Source of the DNA: Candidatus Sodalis pierantonius str. SOPE
Lineage (GTDB): Bacteria; Pseudomonadota; Gammaproteobacteria; Enterobacterales; Enterobacteriaceae
Direction: 5' to 3'
Length of the DNA: 64,000 nucleotides
Assembly (NCBI RefSeq): GCF_000517405.1
Contig: NZ_CP006568.1
Span: forward strand, 186,001-250,000
Part shown: positions 57,625 through 64,000 of the stretch, in pieces
How positions within the stretch are numbered: the first letter of the stretch is position 1
Layout: the number at the start of each line of letters is the position of its first letter
The notes under the pieces: generated by a model
Seen by the model: the letters and a program-made list of their open reading frames with translations, nothing else
Database searches by the model: none
Told to the model about the DNA's origin: nothing
Made by a program: the position numbers and the translations under genes

Positions 57625-58657
57625 TTAGCGGAAATTCACGCTCTCCGGCTCCTGCAAGCAGAGCATCGATTGCGACGGTGGAGTGTGTGCTATCACCCGC
57701 CCGCGGCAGATAACATAGCGCGGCGGCGTCTGGCGCCGTACGGCATCGAAACCATTTTCCGCCGGCAAGATCAACAAATTGGCCTGATAAGCGCATTTGA
57801 TGCCGTACTCGCTCAGGTTGAGCGTCCGGGCGCCGTTGCCGGTAATCAGGTTCAACCCGTTATTAATCTGCTCATACCCCATCAATTGGCATACGTGCAG
57901 GCCCATATGCAGCACCTGCAGCATGTTGCCGGTGCCGAGAGGATACCAGGGGTCAAACACATCATCATGGCCGAAACAAACATTGATGCCCTGCGCCAGC
58001 ATCTCTTTCACGCGAGTGACGCCGCGGCGCTTGGGATAATCATCGAAACGGCCCTGCAGGTGAATATTCACCAGCGGATTGGCAACGAAATTGATGCCCG
58101 ACAGTTTCAGTAGGCGGAACAGGCGCGCCCAGCCGCAACGCCTCCTCCAACAGGGCCTCGCCGTCCGGGAAAGAGAGGATCCCCTCCTGGGGAAACGCCG
58201 CCAGTTGTAAATCCACCCAGGGCGCCGCTTCCTGCTTGACTTCCAACAGCGCTTTTAACGACGTCAGCGACGGATCGGAGACGTCCACATGGCTGCGTAC
58301 GTGCTGAATGCCGTTTGCGATTTGCCATTTCAGCGTCTGCCAGGCGCGGGTTTTGACATCCTCGTGGGTCAGCTCGGCCTTGCGCTCCGCCCAGCGGGCA
58401 ATCCCTTCAAACAGCGTGCCGGACTCATTCCAGCGCGGGTCGCCGGCAGTTTGAGTGGTATCAAGATGAATATGGGGTTCCACAAAGGGCGGTATCGCCA
58501 ATCCACCCTCGGCGTTGAGGACCCCTTCGCCGTCCCGCTGGCCGTGATTTTGCGGTGCCAGACGGCGGATGATTCCCTGCTCGAGGGTGATTTGCCATAA
58601 ACCTTCACGCCAGGGCAGCCGGACGTGACTGATAGTTTGCTGCAGGGGATTAGGCAC
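57625..58657 (-). pseudogene. codA: CodA cytosine deaminase, catalytic core deleted
   Basis: Metal-dependent deaminase that turns cytosine into uracil. The N-terminal 178 residues (PPFVEPHIHLDTTQTAGDPR with the HxH metal site, FPQEGILSFPDGEALLEEAL) and the C-terminal 165 (RLFRLLKLSGINFVANPLVN, GINVCFGHDDVFDPWYPLGT) are both clear. About 84 residues between them are gone, including the segment with the catalytic HCDE and the next metal histidine. The junction near 58120-58125 is also out of frame. The partner permease gene codB is not present. Confidence 0.9.
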
Positions 58658-58826
58658 GGGTTACCTCACTTTTATCAGGGGCCTGAATGATAGATAGCGT
58701 AACCGCGGCAGAATGACAACCGCTTAAAATTCATTACCTTTGCCGGGAGGGGCAGAAAAGCATGGGAAAAGGCGCGCCGACCTGAGCATAGCGGCATCGG
58801 ACTGGCGCGCGAGGGGTGTGCATCAC

Positions 58827-59831
58827 TCAGGGTTTGGCGACAAAGCCCACCGTTTCATAGACCTTGGCCAGGGTCACGCTGGCCTGAGCGCGGGCTTTCT
58901 CCGCCCCGTCGCGCAGGACCTGATTCAGATAGGCCTCGTCGGCGCGTAGGGCATGGTAGCGGGCCTGTAACGACGTCAGCATTTCCGACACCGCATCCGC
59001 GACGGCGGTTTTCAGATGGCCGTACATTTTGCCGACAAACGCCTGCTCCAGCTCAGCCACCGGCGTGCCGGTCACGCCTGAAAGAATATCCAGCAAATTG
59101 GAAACACCGGGTTTCGTCACGGGATCGTAGCGCACCACCGACGGCTCGTCGGAATCGGTTACCGCGCGCTTGAGTTTCTTGACCACGGATTTCGGATCTT
59201 CAAGCAGAGTTATCACGTTATTGCGGTTATCATCCGATTTCGACATCTTTTTCGTCGGATCCAGCAACGACATCACCCGTGCGCCAGACTTAGGAATAAA
59301 CGGTTCCGGAATGGTAAAAATGTCGCCATACAGCGCATTAAACCGCTTGGCGATATCGCGGCTGAGCTCCAAATGCTGCTTCTGATCTTCCCCAACCGGC
59401 ACCTGATTGGTCTGGTAGAGCAGAATATCCGCCGCCATCAGCACCGGATAATCAAACAGCCCGGCGTTGATGTTTTCGGCGTAACGGGCCGATTTATCCT
59501 TGAACTGAGTCATCCGGCTCAGTTCGCCGAAATAAGTGTAGCAGTTCAACAGCCAGCCCAGCTGGCTATGCTCCGGCATGTGTGACTGAATGAAAACCGT
59601 ACTTCTGGCGGGATCGATACCGCAGGCTAGATACAGCGCCAGAACGTCCAATGTCGCCTTGCGCAGCTGCTGGGCATCCTGACGGGCGGTGATGGCATGC
59701 AGGTCAACGATACAATAAATACAGTCATAATCATCTTGCATACTGACCCACTGACGCAGCGCACCCATATAGTTGCCAATGGTCAGTTCCCCTGACGGCT
59801 GCGCGCCGCTGAATACGATGGGCTTACTCAT
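58827..59831 (-). CDS. trpS: Tryptophanyl-tRNA synthetase
   Basis: Class I synthetase that charges tRNA-Trp. From ATG 59831 (MSKPIVFSGAQPSGELTIGN) the 334 residues equal E. coli TrpRS in length, with HIGH-like TIGN and the KMSKS loop in LLDPTKKMSKSDDNRN. The upstream-extended frame reads through the end of gph and is not used. It lies at the end of the aroB-damX-dam-rpe-gph-trpS operon, one base after the gph stop. Intact. Confidence 0.96.
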   Translation of the reverse strand: MSKPIVFSGAQPSGELTIGNYMGALRQWVSMQDDYDCIYCIVDLHAITARQDAQQLRKATLDVLALYLACGIDPARSTVFIQSHMPEHSQLGWLLNCYTYFGELSRMTQFKDKSARYAENINAGLFDYPVLMAADILLYQTNQVPVGEDQKQHLELSRDIAKRFNALYGDIFTIPEPFIPKSGARVMSLLDPTKKMSKSDDNRNNVITLLEDPKSVVKKLKRAVTDSDEPSVVRYDPVTKPGVSNLLDILSGVTGTPVAELEQAFVGKMYGHLKTAVADAVSEMLTSLQARYHALRADEAYLNQVLRDGAEKARAQASVTLAKVYETVGFVAKP

Positions 59832-59832
59832 T

Positions 59833-60534
59833 TTAAACGTCCTGATTAACGGAAGGTGACAGCCCGAGCACGGGCAAAAGATCGGCAAAACGGTCCAGAA
59901 CGTAATCCGGATGACTCAAGGTGATCGCTTCACCGTAGTTATAGCCATAGGTCATGCCGGCGCTTGGGCAGCCGGCGGCTTTGGCCGCGAGGATATCATT
60001 GCGTGAATCGCCGACGAACAGCAACTCGCGGGCATAAAGCCCCGAATGGCCGAGCACCAGATAAAGCGGAGCCGGGTGCGGCTTTTTGGCGGAAACGTCA
60101 TCGCCGCCGATAATCAGCGCGAAATGGAGCTCGATACCGAGCGAGGCCAGCAGCGGCGCGACGAAGGGCGTGGGCTTGTTGGTCACCAGCGCCATCGGCA
60201 GCCCCAGAAGCGCCAGCCGCGCCAGCGTATCCGCGACCTCGGGAAATAGCGTACTGCCCGCCGCCACCGTCCCGGCATAGTGCTCATCGAAGCGCAGGCG
60301 GGTGGCGCGCTGCAGCGCGGCGTCCGGTTCCGTCTGGGTAACCCAGCGCAGCGCGCGCTCCACCAGCACATCGGCGCCGTTGCCGATCCAGGTGGCGATA
60401 CGCGCCAGGCCGGCCGGAGGCAGGCCCTGCTCTGAAAGCGTCCGATCGAGAGCAGCGGTTAAGCCGGGGGCGCTGTCGGTTAGGGTGCCATCAAGATCAA
60501 ACGTGATACCGCGGATAGGCCGTTCTTCACGCAT
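59833..60534 (-). CDS. gph: Phosphoglycolate phosphatase
   Basis: HAD-family enzyme that removes 2-phosphoglycolate formed in DNA repair. The 233-residue protein from ATG 60534 (MREERPIRGITFDLDGTLTD) has motif I DLDGTLTDS, motif II MALVTNKPT, motif III lysine in KKPHPAPLYLVLGHSGL and motif IV VGDSRNDILAAKAAG. It overlaps the rpe end by 8 bases. Intact. Confidence 0.93.
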   Translation of the reverse strand: MREERPIRGITFDLDGTLTDSAPGLTAALDRTLSEQGLPPAGLARIATWIGNGADVLVERALRWVTQTEPDAALQRATRLRFDEHYAGTVAAGSTLFPEVADTLARLALLGLPMALVTNKPTPFVAPLLASLGIELHFALIIGGDDVSAKKPHPAPLYLVLGHSGLYARELLFVGDSRNDILAAKAAGCPSAGMTYGYNYGEAITLSHPDYVLDRFADLLPVLGLSPSVNQDV

Positions 60535-61207
60535 TCCCCGCCGCTCCCGCCAATTCGTGACGCATGGCATCGATGACGGTACGGTAGTCCGGCTGGCTAA
60601 ATATAGCGGAGCCGGCGACGAACATATCGGCGCCCGCGGCGGCGATAGCGCCGATGTTGTCCACTTTGACGCCGCCGTCCACCTCCAGCCGGATATCCCT
60701 GCCGTTAATATCGATTAGCCGCCGCGCCTGACGCAGTTTATCAAGCGTAGAGGGTAAGAACGACTGACCGCCGAAACCGGGGTTGACCGACATCAGCAGG
60801 ATAACATCAAGCTTATCCAGCACATACTCAAGGCAGCTCAGAGGCGTGGCGGGATTAAACACCAGTCCGGCCTTGCAACCGTGCTCCTTGATGAGCTGCA
60901 GCGAGCGGTCGATATGTTCCGATGCCTCCGGGTGAAAGGTAATATAACTGGCGCCGGCGGCAGCAAAATCCGGGATCAAGCGATCGACCGGTTTCACCAT
61001 CAAATGCACATCAATGGGCGCGGTAATGCCATAGCTGCGCAGCGCTTTAAGCACCATCGGCCCCATGGTCAGATTAGGAACATAATGATTATCCATCACA
61101 TCAAAATGCACGACGTCCGCCCCGGCGGATATCACTCGGGCGGTATCTTCACCCATGCGGGCGAAATCCGCGGAAAGGATGGAAGGGGCGATTAAAAAGT
61201 TTTTCAT
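60527..61207 (-). CDS. rpe: Ribulose-phosphate 3-epimerase
   Basis: TIM-barrel enzyme of the pentose phosphate pathway. The 226-residue frame MKNFLIAPSILSADFARMGE has the metal-site motifs VVHFDVMDNHYVPN and DVHLMVKPVDR and the phosphate-binding VDGGVKVDNIGAIAAAGADM. One residue longer than E. coli Rpe. Intact, within the dam operon. Confidence 0.95.
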   Translation of the reverse strand: MKNFLIAPSILSADFARMGEDTARVISAGADVVHFDVMDNHYVPNLTMGPMVLKALRSYGITAPIDVHLMVKPVDRLIPDFAAAGASYITFHPEASEHIDRSLQLIKEHGCKAGLVFNPATPLSCLEYVLDKLDVILLMSVNPGFGGQSFLPSTLDKLRQARRLIDINGRDIRLEVDGGVKVDNIGAIAAAGADMFVAGSAIFSQPDYRTVIDAMRHELAGAAGNA

Positions 61208-61254
61208 CCATGTCTCCCGTCAGTTACGGTCAGTCTGCGGCGGGGCGACCCCGC

Positions 61255-62067
61255 TCAAAGATATAACGCCAACAGCTCATTTACGCTGCTGCGCCCGAAG
61301 ATATTACTGCTGATGGTCCGTCGCGCCGTGACATGATGCAGCACCGCATCGCCATACCATTTCCGGGTCAGCGCGGTATCGTGATTGGAAATCAGCACCG
61401 GTATCCGGCTTTCGCGAGCCAGCTGGCTGGCGAGGCGCGCCAGATTCTGCTGTTCGGTCAAATTGAAGCTATTAGTATGGTATGCCGTAAAGTTCGCGGT
61501 GGTAGAGAGCGGCACATAGGGCGGATCGCAATACGCCACCGAGCCCGGTTCGGCGCGAGACAGCGTTTGCTGGTAGTGCTCACAGACAAATACCGCTCGG
61601 CGGGCTTTCTCGGCGAACCGGTAAAGTTCCAACTCCGGAAAATACGGCTTTTTATAGCGACCGAAAGGGACGTTGAACTCACCGCTCAGGTTATATCGGC
61701 ACAGGCCGTTGTAGCAATGCCGGTTGAGATAAAGAAACAATACCGCGCGCCGGTGGGCGTCCGTACAGAGATTAAACTCGCTACGCAGCAGGTAGTAAAC
61801 CTCCGAGATGTTGGCATCAGCGGCAAACAATTCACGGGCGTCGCGGATAAAGTCGTTCGGGCGCTCTTTAACGATATTGAACAGATTGATGAGATCACTG
61901 TTTATGTCAGCGAGGATGTAGCGGTCGTAATCCGTATTGAGGAACACCGAGCCGGCGCCGACAAAAGGCTCTATCAGGCAATCGCCCGCCGGCAGGTGAC
62001 GGCGGATAGCCTCAATCAGCGGGTACTTGCCGCCGGCCCATTTCAAAAACGCGCGGTTCTTCTTCAT
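61255..62067 (-). CDS. dam: Dam, chromosomal GATC adenine methylase
   Basis: Methylates adenine in GATC for mismatch repair and replication control. The 270-residue frame has the SAM motif FLKWAGGKYPLIEAIRRHLP, the DPPY motif at residues 181-184 (AYCDPPYVPLSTTANFTAYH) and the target-recognition part YNGLCRYNLSGEFNVPFGRY. It is intact and in its ancestral operon, in contrast to the three broken phage-borne methylase genes in this window, to which it is only distantly related. Confidence 0.96.
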   Translation of the reverse strand: MKKNRAFLKWAGGKYPLIEAIRRHLPAGDCLIEPFVGAGSVFLNTDYDRYILADINSDLINLFNIVKERPNDFIRDARELFAADANISEVYYLLRSEFNLCTDAHRRAVLFLYLNRHCYNGLCRYNLSGEFNVPFGRYKKPYFPELELYRFAEKARRAVFVCEHYQQTLSRAEPGSVAYCDPPYVPLSTTANFTAYHTNSFNLTEQQNLARLASQLARESRIPVLISNHDTALTRKWYGDAVLHHVTARRTISSNIFGRSSVNELLALYL

Positions 62068-62150
62068 GCCTTCGCTACTTACTCACACTCTTCAGAGCCG
62101 CGGATTGTACCCTGTTTACCATAGCGCTACAGCGCTATCTTCAAGAACGC

Positions 62151-63188
62151 TTAATTATTTTGGTCCTTTTTAACCTGACCGATTTGCCGCGCCCAGGGTT
62201 TCTTGGCCTGCACATCAGCGGGCAATTGCGCCACCGCGTTTTTGACCTGCGACAGCGAAGGATAAACCCCGTTGACCAGCACGTACCAAGGCTTGCCGTC
62301 GCGTCGGGTCTGATACACCCAATAATGGCTCAGCTGCTGTTGGCGCGCATAGGCGTTAAGCGTAGCCGGCTGCGAAGCGCTGCTTAACTGTAGCGTGTAA
62401 TAACCGGCCGGTGCAGATTGAATCGTTCCCGCTGCGCTGCCCGCGGCCGCGGAGGGTGCAGGAGCGGACGGCGCTCGAGCGCTCGAGGCCGCTTTCGGCG
62501 CGGTGGCGGCCGGCACCATTGGCGTTTGTTTCGGTTCGCGGCGCGCGGCGGCAGGCGCCTTCGCCGGCGCGGTCGACGCTGATTTGTGCGGTTGTGTGAC
62601 GCTGCGGCTGCCCGGCGTCAGAGTGGCCGCCGCGGTGGGCAGAGTCGAAACCGGCCCCTGACCGTTCATTTGCGCGGCCACGCCGTTAACCTGATTTCCC
62701 TGCTGGGTCAGAGCGTCGGCCATATTGCCCGGTAATTCCACGCGCTGCTGCCCGCTCGGCGTGGTGACCGGCGCGGCTTCCGTTGGCGTTGAGGCGACCT
62801 GCGGCCCGCGCAGCTCTTGCGGCGAGGAGGCGCCATCGCTGCCGTTCACCGCCGCCGGGACGCCGTTGGTCTGAGAATTGTTCGCCGCCGGCGCGGTGGC
62901 GCCAGGGGAGGACGAAGTGGCGTCGGAGCCGGAGGTCGAGCCGGAGAGATCGATATTACGCTGGCCGTTATTGTCAGCGCTCTGGTGGCTTGAATCGGTA
63001 CGCGACGGGGATTTAAGCGCCGAACCGATGCTAATCACCAGCAACAGCAGCACCAGAATGCCGATACCTATCATCAAATGCTGCCTGGATACCGGCACTT
63101 TCGGCACGATAGGACCTTTCCGCTGGCGGGGGGGACGGCGATCGCTGCTATCGGGTCTCAGTTCGTCTTCCGACTTGAACTCATCCAT
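62151..63188 (-). CDS. damX: DamX, SPOR-domain cell-division protein
   Basis: Bitopic inner-membrane protein that binds septal peptidoglycan. The 345-residue frame has a short cytoplasmic part, one membrane helix at about residues 38-58 (HLMIGIGILVLLLLVISIGS), a long Ala/Ser/Pro/Thr-rich periplasmic linker and a C-terminal SPOR domain (GYYTLQLSSASQPATLNAYA, HYWVYQTRRDGKPWYVLVNG). It is shorter than E. coli DamX (428 residues), mainly in the N-terminal cytoplasmic part. The frame is intact and it lies between aroB and dam, as in E. coli. Confidence 0.92.
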   Translation of the reverse strand: MDEFKSEDELRPDSSDRRPPRQRKGPIVPKVPVSRQHLMIGIGILVLLLLVISIGSALKSPSRTDSSHQSADNNGQRNIDLSGSTSGSDATSSSPGATAPAANNSQTNGVPAAVNGSDGASSPQELRGPQVASTPTEAAPVTTPSGQQRVELPGNMADALTQQGNQVNGVAAQMNGQGPVSTLPTAAATLTPGSRSVTQPHKSASTAPAKAPAAARREPKQTPMVPAATAPKAASSARAPSAPAPSAAAGSAAGTIQSAPAGYYTLQLSSASQPATLNAYARQQQLSHYWVYQTRRDGKPWYVLVNGVYPSLSQVKNAVAQLPADVQAKKPWARQIGQVKKDQNN

Positions 63189-63292
63189 ATAAAACTCTCC
63201 GACTGAGAGGGGTTTTTCCAGCGCCGGAGCGCGGGAAGGGTTATCACACTAAACCGGCCATGCCGACGCGCCCTGGCGTACGGCCGACCGGC

Positions 63293-64000
63293 TCAGGCCT
63301 GGCAATCCTTAATCGATGCCACCACCATATCATCAGCCACGCCGGCGTGCACTTCCGCGTTGCCGAGCGTCACCGGCAGCACCAGACGCAGCTGGCCGGC
63401 GATGACTTTTTTGTCGCGCATCATATGCGGCAAGTAATCTTCCGCAGCCATTTCCGCCGGCCCGCTGACCGGCAGGCCAGCACGCAATAGCAGCGCGCTT
63501 ACCCGCTCGGCGTCCGCATCGCTGAACTGGCCGAGGCGGCGCGCGGCGCGCACCGCCATCACCATTCCGGCGGCCACGGCTTCGCCATGCAGCCAGTTGC
63601 CATAACCCATATGGGTTTCGATGGCGTGGCCGTAGGTATGGCCGAGATTAAGCAGCGCGCGCTGCCCCTGCTCGCGTTCATCCGCGGCCACCACGTCCGC
63701 TTTCAGCTCGCAGCAGCGGCGGATGCAGTAGGCGAGCGCCCGGGGCTCCAGGGCCAGCAGCGCGTCAAGATTGTCCTCTAGCCAAGCGAAAAACACCGCA
63801 TCAAGAATAATACCGTACTTGATGACTTCCGCCAGGCCCGAGGAGAGTTCCCGCCGCGGCAGCGTATTCAGACAGTCCAAATCGATAACCACCGAGGCGG
63901 GCTGATAGAAGGCGCCGATCATGTTCTTGCCGAGAGGATGGTTGACCGCGGTTTTACCGCCCACCGACGAGTCGACCTGAGAAAGTAGCGTGGTGGGAAC
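63293..64000 (-). CDS. aroB: AroB, 3-dehydroquinate synthase, 5' end outside window
   Basis: Second enzyme of the shikimate pathway. 235 C-terminal residues are visible. They include the metal- and substrate-binding region SVGGKTAVNHPLGKNMIGAF, then SSGLAEVIKYGIILDAVFF, the zinc-ligand histidines in LLNLGHTYGHAIETHMGYGN and LHGEAVAAGMVMA. The stop is at 63293. The start and NAD-binding part are past position 64000. No lesion in the visible part. Retention fits a symbiont still making aromatic precursors. Confidence 0.95.
   Translation of the reverse strand, partial: VPTTLLSQVDSSVGGKTAVNHPLGKNMIGAFYQPASVVIDLDCLNTLPRRELSSGLAEVIKYGIILDAVFFAWLEDNLDALLALEPRALAYCIRRCCELKADVVAADEREQGQRALLNLGHTYGHAIETHMGYGNWLHGEAVAAGMVMAVRAARRLGQFSDADAERVSALLLRAGLPVSGPAEMAAEDYLPHMMRDKKVIAGQLRLVLPVTLGNAEVHAGVADDMVVASIKDCQA

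Noticed and set aside
62160..62387. Plus-strand frames opposite damX
   Set aside because: Antisense to a low-complexity linker and SPOR domain; composition artefact.
1..64000. tRNA, rRNA or riboswitch genes
   Set aside because: No cloverleaf-like or rRNA-like stretch was recognised by eye; a covariance-model search would be needed to exclude small RNAs.

Overview
The window looks like the chromosome of a recently host-restricted Sodalis-lineage gammaproteobacterium (Enterobacterales). The gene order matches the E. coli/Sodalis tuf-str-tus-fkpA-slyD-kef-crp-argD-pabA-ppiA-trpS-dam-aroB neighbourhood. About half of the non-core genes carry frameshifts, nonsense codons or deletions. Three IS families occur (IS5/IS903-type, IS21-type, IS256-type), with several copies of a transposable prophage end. 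This combination resembles what is known of the weevil symbiont Candidatus Sodalis pierantonius (SOPE); the species assignment is inference.

Layout. 1-2532: 3' part of an IS903-like element fused to the right end of a Mu-like prophage. 2533-11694: degraded accessory genes (LRR protein, an unidentified gene, a 3.4 kb many-times-broken gene, yaiW, a DUF2382 gene) plus intact yhbP. 11695-14571: a second, inverted prophage right end with its own IS903-like copy. 14572-16329: broken DUF979 and DUF2891 genes. 16346-19638: hexuronate locus (exuR broken, exuT intact, uxaC cut by the prophage). 19639-27288: a Mu-like transposable prophage reduced to its left early region (repressor, ner, A, B) and its right end (acyltransferase start, dam, terminus), joined by an IS903-like copy. 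27289-27716: fragment of an IS21-like element. 27947-33538: tuf, fusA, rpsG, rpsL with a consensus promoter, then tusBCD, all intact. 33535-44911: yheO, kefB, kefG, yheS, prk, yhfA and yhfK broken; fkpA, slyX, slyD, yheV and crp intact. 45068-47667: full-length IS21-like element with 5-bp target duplication. 47724-51862: argD, pabA, fic (split by an IS256-like element with 8-bp duplication) and yhfG. 52393-58657: ppiA (frameshifted), tsgA (intact), a Ni/Co transporter remnant, a DUF1127 protein, a broken MocR regulator, codA with its catalytic core deleted. 58827-64000: trpS, gph, rpe, dam, damX and aroB (runs off the window), all intact.

The most informative structure is the Mu-like element. 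Three right ends stop at exactly the same base and then enter three unrelated sequences. All three carry an O-antigen-acyltransferase-like gene start and a D12-class adenine methylase gene that holds the same 370-bp MITE-like insert and the same in-frame stop. The phage therefore spread with an already dead methylase. IS903-like copies then entered the acyltransferase gene at two different positions, and recombination between IS copies removed the phage body. The single left end carries the same TTCTGGACT motifs as the right ends.

Functionally, translation, tRNA thiolation, arginine/folate/aromatic precursor synthesis and DNA methylation are kept. Hexuronate use, K+ efflux protection, cytosine salvage, Fic toxin and several regulators are lost or being lost.
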